From Lactifluus volemus (taxonomy: Eukaryota; Basidiomycota; Agaricomycetes; Russulales; Russulaceae): a DNA stretch of 64,000 nucleotides. Within the stretch, counting starts at the first letter, position 1; every line of letters starts with the position of its first letter. Below are positions 18,684-27,262 of the stretch, piece after piece. The stretch is from positions 154,923-218,922 of the forward strand of contig WTXI01000054.1 of the NCBI GenBank assembly GCA_022376515.1. Reading direction: 5' to 3'. Position numbers and translations under genes: made by a program. The notes under the pieces are model-generated. The model was not told the DNA's origin, did no database searches, and worked only from the letters and a program-made list of their open reading frames with translations.

Positions 18684-18962
18684 TTACACAACTGTAGCCT
18701 TCAAAAATGTATCTAAAGTGGTCTGCTTTGAGTTTAGAGCATCTTTGTGATGTAAATGTACACAAAATTGCCACAGAACTTTGGCTAACTTGAGTGAATT
18801 TGAAGCATTGTTGCCATGATTGATAACCAACAGCTCCAATTTTGCAATAAGGTTGATAGCACACATTCTGATCACCCCCCACATGAATAAAGACAATATT
18901 ATTGTGTTTGAGTCAGTAAAGACCACAATGAAAGGATCAGTAAGGTGGATAATGAAAGACAC
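18684..18962 (-). pseudogene. C-terminal remnant of pogo-like transposase, PIP-box end
   Basis: 92 codons ending LNSKQTTLDTFLKATVV. QTTLDTFL fits the PCNA-interacting pattern Q-x-x-L-x-x-F-x. The preceding region (KLELLVINHG, LWQFCVHLHHKDALN) is unique in the window. No catalytic residues remain, and it is assigned by position inside a TA-flanked element. Confidence 0.42.
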
Positions 18963-19489
18963 AATAGAGAAATGGGCATTGACACATTGTGAATAATACT
19001 CTGATACAATACTAGGCCTGTCACAAGCTCTCCATGATAATACATATCAGTAGCAAATTATCAGTCATAGGCTATGCATTATGCATTGTTCAGCCAGTTT
19101 CACTGCATACCACCCTTGTCCCCAACTCCATCAGGAAAATCCGAGTTTTTCTTAATAGCGCTTGAGCATGCTTAATATGACTTAACAACACTTCTAAGCA
19201 CTTTTAAGCAAAATGTCTCCAAGCTGGCCATGCTTAGGCTAAGCTAGGTCTTCTCCTTAATTTGACTTAGCCAGGGCTTATTGATGCTTATTTTGGGCTT
19301 AGTTCACTTAAATGGCAGCTTAGATCTGTGCTTACCAAAAGTTTTCAAGCACACAGATTTAGGGCAATAAAAATCATATATTGAGCTAAACTACAACATG
19401 ACTATGTACAGGAGACAATGGTTCCACCAGCCTTGGTGGAACAGCCCTGGCAGGGGTGGGGGCTGCAGGGCCACAGTGAGGTGGTGGTG

Positions 19490-20000
19490 GTGGTGGTGGT
19501 GGAGGCGTGGGAGGAGGCCGCGGGAGGCGCGGGAGGAGGCCACAGGAGGCGCGGGAGGGGGCACGGGAGGGGGCGTGGGGGGTGGGAGGCGCAAGAGAAC
19601 GCGCGGGAGGAGGCGAGGGGCGTGGAAGGCATGAGAGAACGCGTGGGCGGAGGCGAGACGCATGGGAGGCGAGAGAGAACGCGCGGGAGGAGGCGAGAGA
19701 GAACGCGCGGGAGGAGGCGAGGCGCGTGGGAGGAGGCGAGGCGCGTGGGAGGAGGCGAGGCGCGCGGGAGGCGCGAGAGAACGCACAGAACGCACAGGAG
19801 GCGCGGGGCACGAGGGAGCGAGGAAGCGCAGGAGGAAGCGCAGGAGAACACGCGGGACGTGGGAGGAGGCACGGGAGGCGCGGGAGGAGGCACGGGAGGC
19901 GCGGGAGGAGGCACGGGAGGAGGCGCGAGACGTAGGAGGAGGCGCAAGACGTAGGAGGAGGCGCAAGACGTAGGAGGAGGCGCAGGGGGTGGTGGTTCAG
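19490..20000 (+). repeat. GC-rich minisatellite (GGAGGCGCGGGAGGAG units)
   Basis: Tandem variants of GGAGGMGCGNGAG fill the core of element A on the plus strand. The homologous core of B (35940-36290) has the same units in different number. The array keeps several frames open on both strands. Confidence 0.8.
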
Positions 20001-20455
20001 GCAGCAGAGGCGGCAGCGCGGGAGGAGGTAGTAAAGGAGGAGGAGGCGATGAAAAAAAAGAAAAAAGGTCAGTTCGCGTTGAGGCGGGGCAGACAGCGCG
20101 ATAACGTACCAGGATGTCGGCGCAGGCAGCGCGATAACGTAGACTGCCTCACATTGGCAGTGGATCCAAGAGGAAACAAAAGCGGTGGGGGAGGCGCAGG
20201 CACAGGAGGCGCATGACGACGCGAAGAGGCAGAGCCAGAGCCAGAGCCAGAGAGGGAGCCAGAGAGGGAGCCAGAGAAGGAGGCAGGGGCAGGGGCAGAG
20301 AAGGAGGGGACACGGAGGAGGCAGCGGTGGGACGTGTTGGGGCGAGGCAGACAACGATGGAGCGGGATAGAGGGAGAGATGGAAAGGGGCGGCAGACTCA
20401 AGAGGCACGAAAATCAACATTGTGCAAACAGTAGTAAATAATACACCCACTGTAA

Positions 20456-20481
20456 CGACTTAGCGAAAATTTCGCGAGTCG
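20456..20481. other. Conserved palindrome in CATCAG elements
   Basis: The two 13-base halves, CGACTTAGCGAAA and TTTCGCGAGTCG with one central A, are almost perfect reverse complements. It recurs in B (36768-36793), and half of it in C (ATTTCGCTAAGTCG at 33556). It lies 30-40 bp from the box TTGCACAATGTTGATTTT. It could be a transposase or host-factor site. Confidence 0.5.
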
Positions 20482-21095
20482 TGACTTAGCATATTTTTTT
20501 TTGGACTTTAGTTAAATTACATAAATTAATTTTTTATTTCTGTTTTGCTTGTCTTAAGTGTCTTACACATCTTAATTACTTAATGTGCTTATCTTTGGCC
20601 TTGATTTGCTTACTTGTTGTACATACTCATTTTCTAAGTAAAAAATAAGCAGCTTGAGCAACTTGACAGGCTTAAAAATGAAATAAGCTAGTTAAGCTGA
20701 CTAAGTTTTTTCTGGATTTTCCTGATGTCAAAGCCATGCATTATTAGATATATGTGGTATGATATCATATATTATGAGATAATCAACTGTATTAGCCTAG
20801 AACTTTGATGATGTTGTAGTTAGACCCAGGCTCATGACATCATTACTGATGTCACTTGCCCTTTGCCCTGTACAGTATGTAACACTCCTTGTCTTGTGTC
20901 CTTGCTCTCCAGCTTGGACTTCTCTCCAATACTAGCCTCTTAAAACTCCTCACAAATCCCCTTGTGATCTCTCTCTCTCTTGAAGCCCTCTAAGTGCTAT
21001 AACTTAACTAGATTCAACCTAGACTCGTGTCTCTGTTGGTCTCTCCTGAACACTTGATTCTATCTTAGGAACTAGGAACAGCTAGTCCCTAACAT

Positions 21096-21355
21096 AAGTC
21101 CAAGCTCACACACTACTGAAAGGTGGCAGACCCCCTGAATGACCACATTGAACATCTGGTAGAGATGCTTACCATCTGGATCTCCACAGAGAAGGAATAC
21201 TACACAGTACTTCTCCTACTTGATCTAGCTACAGGTGAAAAGAAGTGAAGGCTCCTGACAGAACTCAATGAACTTACTCAGACCATTGAGCAAGCAGATG
21301 AGATCCTGAGCAACAGTCTAGAAGACTACAGAAGTGAGATGATCCTATTGGAAAC
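21096..21355 (+). pseudogene. Old chromovirus primer site and gag N-terminus
   Basis: AAGTCCAAGCT (21096-21106) follows the LTR and is complementary to AGCTTGGACTT inside it. A gag start then matches residue by residue the young copy (HIEHLVE..., EKEYYTVLLLLDLATGEKK, ILSNSLEDYRSE) with one internal TGA. It stops where the minus-strand chromovirus begins. Confidence 0.75.
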
Positions 21356-21529
21356 TGTTAGGGACTAGCTGTTCCTAGTTCCTAAGATAGGATCAAGTCG
21401 TTCAGGAAGGACCAACGGAGATGTGAGTCTAAGTTGGGTCTAGCTAAGTTATAGCACTTAGAGGGCTTTCAGAGAGGAGAGAGTCACAAGGGGATTTGTG
21501 AGGAGGTTCAAGAGGCTAGTATTGGAGAG

Positions 21530-21575
21530 AAGTCCAAGCTGGAGAGCAAGGACACAAGTTGAGGAGTCTTATATA
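21530..21575 (-). promoter_or_regulatory. LTR TATA box and predicted transcription start
   Basis: On the minus strand CAGTATATAAG (21568-21578) is followed about 35 nt later by AGCTTGGACTT (21540-21530). This 11-mer is the complement of the primer-binding site, so in a Tf1-like scheme it should be the 5' end of the RNA. The spacing from the TATA box fits. Confidence 0.65.
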
Positions 21576-21596
21576 CTGTATAGGGTAAAGGGCAAG

Positions 21597-21686
21597 TGAC
21601 ATCAGTGATGATGTCATGAGCCTGGGTCTAACTACGATGTCATCGAAGTTCTAGGCTAATGATGTCATAAGAGTCACTATGAGTCA
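21597..21686. promoter_or_regulatory. Cluster of bZIP-type sites in chromovirus U3
   Basis: TGACATCA (21597-21604), TGATGTCA (21609-21616 and 21660-21667) and TGAGTCA (21680-21686) lie just upstream of the TATA box relative to the minus-strand transcript. They are CRE/AP-1-like sites. The function is inferred. Confidence 0.4.
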
Positions 21687-21836
21687 TGAACATGCTGTTC
21701 TGTGTCGTACAAGGTGAGGCTCTGTCCGTAAGCGAGAATGTAGACGGAGATGAAAAACATGAGGCAACAGGGAGGCAGAGGTCCAGACAAATCCGTAACA
21801 TTACCTCCCGTCTTAGGTGATTGTCCCACCAATCAC

Positions 21837-22748
21837 TCAGCTTTCCCAGAAGTGGGGGTCCAGGTTGTGGACATCGTCGTCATAGTCATCACTGTACCAG
21901 TTCTGCTTGGCTGCATAGTCAGCTTTCGCATCCTTGGCCCAAGCAGTGGGGCAGCGGTGACTCTTGTAATTTTCATGCCCCATACAGATGAGGCATTCTC
22001 CACCCTTGTGAGGGCAGTTGACGTGCGGGGTCCAGCAGCAGAAGGCGACATGCCCCAACTTGCGACAGAGATTGCAGCGGGTGTGGAATGGCTGCCACTC
22101 CTTTGCCTTCTTCTTCCCCTTCATATCGCGTGCACTGGTATATGGCTTCTTCATGGTGCGGCGGGGGTGTTCTTCTTCGCTGCTGCCAGCTCCACCGCAC
22201 ATGCGCAACCCTCCTACCTGTTGCCTGGTTTCTTCATTGGGAAGGGGACGAGGAGGCGGCGGTGGGGCACCAGGGACAACGATAGGTGGTGGGGAGTTGA
22301 AGCGACAAGGTGGCGGTCCTCGTATGTCTGCCCTATCACTGAGGATGAAGGGGAGGAGTCTGGTGGTCGTCCCAGTGGTCCCAAGGTGCCAGATGCTGTC
22401 TTCGTGCTTCTTGCGGAGGACACTGAGATTCTGTCCCAGTCTCCTCCCTTCCAGCTTCAATCGCTCCTTCTCTTCCACCGTCCACCTGTAACGCTGCACC
22501 TCTGCTGTCAACCTGGGATCCCCTAGTTGTCTGAGTGCGTTGTCGATGGTGCAGCGGAAAACATGGGTAGGGTGGAATAAGACGAGGTCGTCACGACCCG
22601 TCTTCTTGTCTGGATGGCTGTGAGCATTGAGGGGGGCTTTGAATGGTCCTTCTCCGGTCCTAGTGTACCCAGTGATGTAAGAGTTGTCCCTCATGGTGAA
22701 CTTGACGAATTCCATTTCTATGAATCCCTCTGACTCTGCGTCTTTCAT
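21837..22748 (-). CDS. Chromovirus Pol C-terminal extension with zinc knuckles
   Basis: 303 codons. It carries an N-terminal region (MEFVKFTMRDNSYITGYTRTGEG), a charged helix (VEEKERLKLEGRRLGQNL), a Pro-rich linker, a C-x2-C-x4-H-x4-C knuckle (C225, C228, H233, C238), a second Cys/His cluster (C245 to C266, with ECLICMGHENYKSHRC) and an acidic end. The ATG overlaps the TGA of the chromodomain frame as ATGA. The old copy at 39837-41204 reads through this point in one frame, so a lost C near 22760 is the better explanation, and this is the tail of Pol rather than a separate gene. I know of no such extension as a standard part of chromoviruses. RNA binding is inferred. Confidence 0.75.
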   Translation of the reverse strand: MKDAESEGFIEMEFVKFTMRDNSYITGYTRTGEGPFKAPLNAHSHPDKKTGRDDLVLFHPTHVFRCTIDNALRQLGDPRLTAEVQRYRWTVEEKERLKLEGRRLGQNLSVLRKKHEDSIWHLGTTGTTTRLLPFILSDRADIRGPPPCRFNSPPPIVVPGAPPPPPRPLPNEETRQQVGGLRMCGGAGSSEEEHPRRTMKKPYTSARDMKGKKKAKEWQPFHTRCNLCRKLGHVAFCCWTPHVNCPHKGGECLICMGHENYKSHRCPTAWAKDAKADYAAKQNWYSDDYDDDVHNLDPHFWES

Positions 22749-23359
22749 TGTGAAGGAGTAGTCGTGGGGTTGTTGTCTTCGTAGTGGTGGAACCCTGCGG
22801 GGGTAGGGATGGTTCTCTCCGGTATGGGGGTCATGACTCTGGCACGAGGAGGGGTAGGGAGACGTGGTATTTCTTGGATGTTATCATCATCATCTACCGC
22901 GGTCTCGGAGGGTGTGGCTGGTATGTAGTGAGGAGAGGAGGGGGCCTCGGATATTGGGGAGGTGTTTCTACCCATTAGGAGGTTCTGAATGACCTGGGAG
23001 TCAACTTGGTTGATAGCTGCGAGGAACTCCCTGTCCTCAGGACTGTAGACTGCTACTGGGCAGCGAAGACTGGCGGAAGAGGTGGGAGAAGAGTTATTGG
23101 GGGAGGAAGGCATTGGAGAAGAGACTTGAATGGATCGGATAGCAACTCGTTCTCTTCTCTTTGGCTTCACTTTTATGTCTTCTGTGAGTGCCTTCTTTGG
23201 ATGCTTCCGGACAAACTCTTTGAGGCAGTCTGGGGCATGGATATTCCCTTCTGGTTCCCAGGTGTCATGTGCTTTGCTGTAGCCCTTCCATCGAACTCTA
23301 TATTGGCATTTCCTATTGTCTTTGCCTCCACTCCACCACATGTCGAGGATCTGATCCAC
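22745..23359 (-). CDS. Chromovirus integrase chromodomain and linker
   Basis: The first 60 residues are a chromodomain: DQILDMWWSG, KCQYRVRWKGY, DTWEP and a C-terminal helix (CLKEFVRKH). The aromatic residues needed for methyl-lysine binding are present in RWKGY and DTWEP. A basic KPKRRERVAI stretch and a Ser/Pro-rich linker lead into the zinc-knuckle extension. Chromodomains at the integrase end direct fungal chromoviruses to H3K9-methylated chromatin. The frame is offset from the integrase upstream by indels, and the apparent start lies inside the domain. Confidence 0.88.
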   Translation of the reverse strand: MDQILDMWWSGGKDNRKCQYRVRWKGYSKAHDTWEPEGNIHAPDCLKEFVRKHPKKALTEDIKVKPKRRERVAIRSIQVSSPMPSSPNNSSPTSSASLRCPVAVYSPEDREFLAAINQVDSQVIQNLLMGRNTSPISEAPSSPHYIPATPSETAVDDDDNIQEIPRLPTPPRARVMTPIPERTIPTPAGFHHYEDNNPTTTPSQ

Positions 23360-23526
23360 TTCGTACTCCGTTTCACCTTCGATCAGGTCAGGTGGAGGTT
23401 CTTCAAAGTTCTCCCTGTGCTCCTCTGTCTCCTTATATGGTGAGAGGAGAGAGGCGTGGAAGACGTCATGTATCTTTCACGAGGCAGGGAGTCGCAGTTT
23501 GAAAACCACTGGTAACACGACTTTGG

Positions 23527-23868
23527 TCACAAGGAAGGGTCCATGTCGTTTGTGCTTAGTTTGGCAGTGGGGTGTGTCGTCTTTAGATTAGTCCCTTCTA
23601 GCCAGACCTTCTCGCCTTCATGGAAAGGCCTGTAGTTACGTTGTCCCTTCTTCCTCTGGGCATAACGTTGCAGCGTGTTTTGAGCGGCTCTGATTGATCG
23701 TTGGGCCTGCTCTCTTACATGTTCTAGGGTGCATTGCCTATCTTCCAGAAGGGGGACGTTGGTTGTGATCGGTTGGTCAGGTAAGGAGGGTGTATGTCCC
23801 ATGAGAAGCTCGAACGGCGTCTTGTTGGTGGTGGCATTAGGCCATGACCTTTGTACGTATTGCGCCAT
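23527..23868 (-). CDS. Chromovirus integrase C-terminal region
   Basis: Same frame as the integrase segment upstream. It contains AQYVQRSWPNATTNKTPFELLMGH, the coiled region LEHVREQAQRSIRAAQNTLQRYAQ and the GPY/F-adjacent motif FHEGEKVWLEGTNLKTTHPTAKLS. A frameshift right after AKLS cuts the link to the chromodomain. The old copy (38971-39368) is open through this join. Confidence 0.85.
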   Translation of the reverse strand: MAQYVQRSWPNATTNKTPFELLMGHTPSLPDQPITTNVPLLEDRQCTLEHVREQAQRSIRAAQNTLQRYAQRKKGQRNYRPFHEGEKVWLEGTNLKTTHPTAKLSTNDMDPSL

Positions 23869-24009
23869 AGGTAGCCAGGTTGCCCAGTTGTCTTGTTCGT
23901 AATTCCCATAGATCCTTAAGTACTGCTCTAGCCACTGATTGGTACGTTCTGATTGTCTGTCTGTCTGTGGGTGGTAAGCTGTACTGAGGTTCTGAGCTGA
24001 TCCTAGTAT

Positions 24010-24498
24010 TCAACAGAGCTCTCGTGCGAAGTTGGCAGTGAAGTGGGGGTCTCGGTCCGAGATAATCTTCCTGGGGGCCCCGTAGTGAGGGAACATGTGC
24101 TCGGCATAGAGGGAGGCTACTTCTGGTGCATCTATGGTTTTGTTGCAGGGGAGGAAGATGGCTGTCTTGGTGCAATCGTGGTCGGTGATCGTAAGGATAG
24201 AGTCGTATCCTTTTGACAGGGGCAAGTCAGTTATCAGGTCTAGGGCTATAGTTTCAAAGGGGGCGGCATTCCGTTCTGTGGTGATGGGGAAGATGGGGAT
24301 TTTGGGCTTGGTGGTACGACTCTTCGTTGCTTGGCAGACGGCGCATCCTTGCACATAGTTTTTGACGAACTGTTTGATGTCGGGCCACCAGTAGTTGCGT
24401 GTGACAAGCAGGTAGGTGTAAAAAATTCCAGGGTGTCCTGCCGTCTGGTGGTCATGGTAGTGAGTAACTATCTCCTGTCTCAGGGTGTTGTCTACCAC
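24010..24498 (-). CDS. Chromovirus integrase zinc site and catalytic core
   Basis: HHCC zinc site (H-D-H-x4-H around GHPG, then CAVC), catalytic Asp residues in ALDLITDLP and SDRDPHFTANF. After a TGA at 24010 the same frame continues AYHPQTDRQSERTNQWLEQYLR with the catalytic Glu. The integrase is therefore complete apart from one stop. Confidence 0.88.
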   Translation of the reverse strand: MVDNTLRQEIVTHYHDHQTAGHPGIFYTYLLVTRNYWWPDIKQFVKNYVQGCAVCQATKSRTTKPKIPIFPITTERNAAPFETIALDLITDLPLSKGYDSILTITDHDCTKTAIFLPCNKTIDAPEVASLYAEHMFPHYGAPRKIISDRDPHFTANFARELC

Positions 24499-24539
24499 AA
24501 CAACCGGCTTGTTATCATGGAACCAGATACTGTATCATC

Positions 24540-25616
24540 TCATTTGTGCATACGGGGGTGGAGTTCCAACCAGTGGAGGAGCTCTGTGGGGGTACGGGTT
24601 TGTGCCTCAAAGACGCGTTCTTCGAGGGAGGAGAGGCTGATGGCCCAGACAAAGACTGAGTCGGGAAGAACTGTGACGTCTTGGTTGTCCTCCTTTCCCT
24701 GGTCATAATTGGGGCGGCGCGAGAGGTGGTCTGCTTTGTTGTACTTCCCAGGCTTGTAGATCAGCTTGTAGTTATATTCCGCAAGTTGTGGGATGTATCG
24801 GGCAACTCTCCGGTTGATTTTCTGTGGGTTGCGCCAGTGTTGTAGGTTAGCATGGTCCGTGAATACTAAGACTTCATGCTGCGCACCCAGTAGGAGGTGT
24901 CGCCAGTTTTCTAGCCCCTTGACTACTGCCATTAGCTCTCGATCAAAGATGTCATAGCCCCGTTCAGCCTCGTTCAGGGTTTCTGAGTGATAGGCCACTG
25001 GTCTCTGCTTTCCATTGTCATTGCGCTGATAGAGGATGGCTCCTATCGCGTACTGGGAGGCGTCAACCTCTAGTTCGAACTGCTTAGCTTCGTCTGGTTG
25101 GAAGAGTACGGGGTCGCTGGTGACTATGTCAATTAGTTTGTTCAGAGCATCTGTGCACTCTTGCGTCCATTTGAACGCTTGCCCCTTTTTGAGGAGGCTT
25201 GTGAGAGGTTTGGCAATGTGGGCGAATCCTCTGATAAATGGTCTTTGGTACCCCAAGACTCCTAGAGTGCTCCGTACTTGGGTCACAGTGGACAGTTGTC
25301 GCGGCCACGTTGCCAAGCCACTACGCTTGGTTGGATCTATGCGAATGGTCCCATCCTTCACGTAGATGCCTAGGTATTCTACCGCATCCTTTTCAAACTC
25401 GCACTTGGGGAGTTTGAGGAATAGGCTGTGATCGCGGAATACTTGTAGGACCTTCCATGTTATTAAGCGATGGTGAGCTGGGTCTTTGTATGTGGCTATC
25501 AGGAAGTCGTCCATGTACCCGTGGCATTCTCCAGGGAATTCATCATAGATGGGTTTAAAGACCCTGTCCGCCATTTGCTGGAAAGTGGCTGGGGAATTGT
25601 TCAGTCCAAACAGCAT
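24540..25616 (-). CDS. Chromovirus reverse transcriptase palm and RNase H
   Basis: 358 codons. Reverse transcriptase active site YMDD at residues 34-37 (HGYMDDFLIA), thumb/connection (LGIYVKDGTI), then RNase H with ELEVDASQYAIGA, DRELMAVVKGLENWRHLL and VFTDHANL, ending near the integrase linker. It is in frame with 25704-26048 and separated from it by the premature stop at 25704. The first Met is internal. Confidence 0.9.
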   Translation of the reverse strand: MLFGLNNSPATFQQMADRVFKPIYDEFPGECHGYMDDFLIATYKDPAHHRLITWKVLQVFRDHSLFLKLPKCEFEKDAVEYLGIYVKDGTIRIDPTKRSGLATWPRQLSTVTQVRSTLGVLGYQRPFIRGFAHIAKPLTSLLKKGQAFKWTQECTDALNKLIDIVTSDPVLFQPDEAKQFELEVDASQYAIGAILYQRNDNGKQRPVAYHSETLNEAERGYDIFDRELMAVVKGLENWRHLLLGAQHEVLVFTDHANLQHWRNPQKINRRVARYIPQLAEYNYKLIYKPGKYNKADHLSRRPNYDQGKEDNQDVTVLPDSVFVWAISLSSLEERVFEAQTRTPTELLHWLELHPRMHK

Positions 25617-25703
25617 GACATTGAGGTGGTACAGTCCGAAGGGGGTTTTGAAGGCCGCTTTCCAGCAGTCCTCTTCTTTGATGCGTATGTTATGGTACCC
25701 TGA

Positions 25704-26048
25704 TCAGATGTCGAATTTGGTGAATAGTTCCTTGCCACTGAGTTCTTTCATGATCTGTTCTATCCTTGGCATAGGGTAGACGTTCCTAACTGTCCATTTG
25801 TTGACTTCACGGTAGTCCTGGATGGGACAAAGACTGCCATCTTTCTTTTTGATGAAGAACCAGGGCGTCGACCAAGGGGAGTTGGATTTTTCGATGTAGT
25901 TCTTCTGTTCATGTTCGTCAATCCATTCTTTTGTGGCTTGCTTCTCTGCCGTGGTCAGAGGGTACACCTTGCAATTGATGATGTCTGGTGCTTCGGGTTT
26001 TAATTTAATCGCGTGGTCTTCTGGCCTGGATGGTGGGAATCGCTTCAC
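25704..26048 (-). CDS. Chromovirus reverse transcriptase fingers
   Basis: Contains WSTPWFFIKKKDGSLCPIQDYR, the WTVRNVYPMPRIEQIM motif and the first catalytic Asp in LFTKFDI. It ends at TGA 25704-25706 inside the usual FDIRSGYHN motif, which is CGA to TGA at a CpG. Upstream, in the same frame, the protease segment reads through one further stop. Confidence 0.88.
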   Translation of the reverse strand: MKRFPPSRPEDHAIKLKPEAPDIINCKVYPLTTAEKQATKEWIDEHEQKNYIEKSNSPWSTPWFFIKKKDGSLCPIQDYREVNKWTVRNVYPMPRIEQIMKELSGKELFTKFDI

Positions 26049-26351
26049 TCCCTCTTCTGAGAAGACGTCTGCGAAGTCTCAGTACTGTGGGGGGATCTCT
26101 ACTTTTTCTTTATCTTTGTTTGCTTTCTCTGCCCATTGCTGCGCCATATTGACTTTGCTGACTAGGATGATCTCATCTCCTTCTTCCCAGGCAGGATCTA
26201 TTCGTGCTCATCGTACAATCATCCGTTCTTGTCTTTTCTTTACTCAGTTGTACCACTTGGCTTCCAGGTGTACCGGGGGTCCTTTGAGCTGACTGGTTTC
26301 CCAGTTGAACCTCGGCTGGAATGCTTTTAGCCAGGGGTACCCTAGGATGAT

Positions 26352-26741
26352 TCAATCTGAGCCTAGGTTTGAGACATAGAAGTTCTGTACTTCTTCCTTG
26401 TCCCCTTGTCTGATCCTGAGTTCGCAATAGTGGGTGAGGGCTCCTGCTGTGTTAGCAGAGCCATTGGCGTTGGTGATGGTTCGGGGAAGGGGGAGTTTCT
26501 GGAGGGCGACATTCAAGAAGGAGGCAGTGGAGGTGTCCATGAGGTTCTCTGTGGCTCCACTGTCCACAAGGGTTTTTACTTTGGCCATTCGCTGCATGGA
26601 TTGGTAGGGCACATTCAAAATCATAGAATTCCGAGTCCTAATACCGATCCGATACAGTTCTATAGCTCTTTCCCAGGCCGGTGGGTTAGAGCCGTCTAAA
26701 AACCCTCGTCTTTTAGCATGCTGTCCATGAGTTCTTCGCAT
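26352..26741 (-). CDS. Chromovirus protease
   Basis: Aspartic protease with catalytic DSGATENLMD, preceded by a short basic linker and followed by the beta-rich region (LRIRQGDKEEVQNFYVSNLGSD). It continues toward LGYPWLKAFQP after a stop. It is offset by one frame from the gag segment, consistent with either an indel or programmed shifting. Confidence 0.8.
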   Translation of the reverse strand: MRRTHGQHAKRRGFLDGSNPPAWERAIELYRIGIRTRNSMILNVPYQSMQRMAKVKTLVDSGATENLMDTSTASFLNVALQKLPLPRTITNANGSANTAGALTHYCELRIRQGDKEEVQNFYVSNLGSD

Positions 26742-27010
26742 TGTTCCCTGGACATTCCTCTGACTTTCCCTAGGAAAGCCTCCTTGTCCTTGTCTTCTTC
26801 ATCTGGTTTCTCCTCTGGTTCGGCGGTGGTAGCCTCTTTTGCTACCACTCGTTTTGGCGCAGTTTTCCAGGTATTCGTCCTTCCTTTCTTTTTGGGACAG
26901 ACCCTGGCCATGTGGCCGGTTTCCTTGCAGAAGAAACAAGCCCCTTTCTTCATGAGGCTGTCTTTTTCTGCGTCCGTCATGGCGTTGACTTGGATGTTGT
27001 CTACATCCAT
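26696..27010 (-). CDS. Chromovirus nucleocapsid zinc knuckle
   Basis: MDVDNIQVNAM, then knuckle CFFCKETGHMARVCPKKK (C-x2-C-x4-H-x4-C), a Lys-rich region, and a Glu-rich C-terminus. It is in frame with the capsid segment 27263-28024. Stops in between are mutations. Confidence 0.85.
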   Translation of the reverse strand: MDVDNIQVNAMTDAEKDSLMKKGACFFCKETGHMARVCPKKKGRTNTWKTAPKRVVAKEATTAEPEEKPDEEDKDKEAFLGKVRGMSREQCEELMDSMLKDEGF

Positions 27011-27262
27011 GGCATCGGAGCGTCAGTCCTTCTGTCTGTTCTTGGCACGTTCTTACCAGGTGTGCCTGCCATCTTTGCTTTCTTTGTACTTTTTGACACG
27101 TTCCTGGAACCCGTGTGCACCCCACTCCGCCCACTTGGCTTGTTCGGCCCTTGCCGCATCTGCCCATTGCTGGAAGGTGCGTGGGGCTGGGTTGATATGG
27201 TAGAGGGCATTGTGTAGTGCTTGTTGAAGTCCTTGTTGAAACATGATGATGGTTCCCTTGTC

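Larger units (their letters stand above)
19129..20727. mobile_element. CATCAGGAAAA-type non-autonomous DNA transposon A
   Basis: Ends CATCAGGAAAATCC and GGATTTTCCTGATG, with a 2-bp TC duplication (19127-19128 and 20728-20729). About 200 bp at each end is full of GCTTAA/TTAAGC motifs. The core is a GC-rich minisatellite. No transposase is visible. Element B (35562-37039) is nearly identical. The minus-strand frame 19386-20450 (354 codons, Pro/Arg/Ser/Ala-rich) is open because the repeat lacks stops, and I do not call it a gene. Confidence 0.8.
18507..20789 (-). mobile_element. pogo/Tc1-like deletion derivative, second copy
   Basis: 18-bp terminal inverted repeats CAGTTGATTATCTCATAA, flanked by TA at 18505-18506 and 20790-20791. 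Removing it restores the LTR reading GACATTATTAGCC. It holds ATGCATTA motifs near both ends, a transposase tail on the minus strand and a nested CATCAG element (19129-20727). Its own length is about 680 bp, close to that of the element at 1936-9835. Confidence 0.83.
18366..21094 (+). repeat. 5' LTR of old chromovirus, split by a pogo-like insertion
   Basis: Two halves, 18366-18506 (TGTTATGGATTTGTC...) and 20792-21094 (...CCCTAACA), join across the insertion to give a match to the 445-bp LTR of the younger copy. The TATA box of the young LTR reads TATGTAA here, and the 11-mer AGCTTGGACTT for self-priming is kept at 20911-20921. Confidence 0.85.
21356..21800 (-). repeat. Young chromovirus 3' LTR, full length
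   Basis: 445 bp, TGTTAGGG...CCGTAACA on the plus strand. A purine-rich tract (AAGACGGGAGGTAA, minus strand, 21801-21814) lies against its inner edge. Confidence 0.92.

Noticed and set aside
19490..20000. CRISPR-like direct repeats
   Set aside because: Units are contiguous, variable and low-complexity with no unique spacers, and the context is eukaryotic.
19386..20450. 354-codon Pro/Arg/Ser/Ala-rich minus-strand frame, with similar frames in B and C
   Set aside because: The GC-rich minisatellite lacks stop codons in several frames on both strands. Openness is a by-product of composition, and B is broken.
22745..22748. ATGA overlap of chromodomain stop and zinc-knuckle start, suggesting coupled reinitiation
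   Set aside because: The old copy reads through this joint in one frame (40276-40659), and the young copy lacks one C in a C-run, so a 1-nt deletion explains it.
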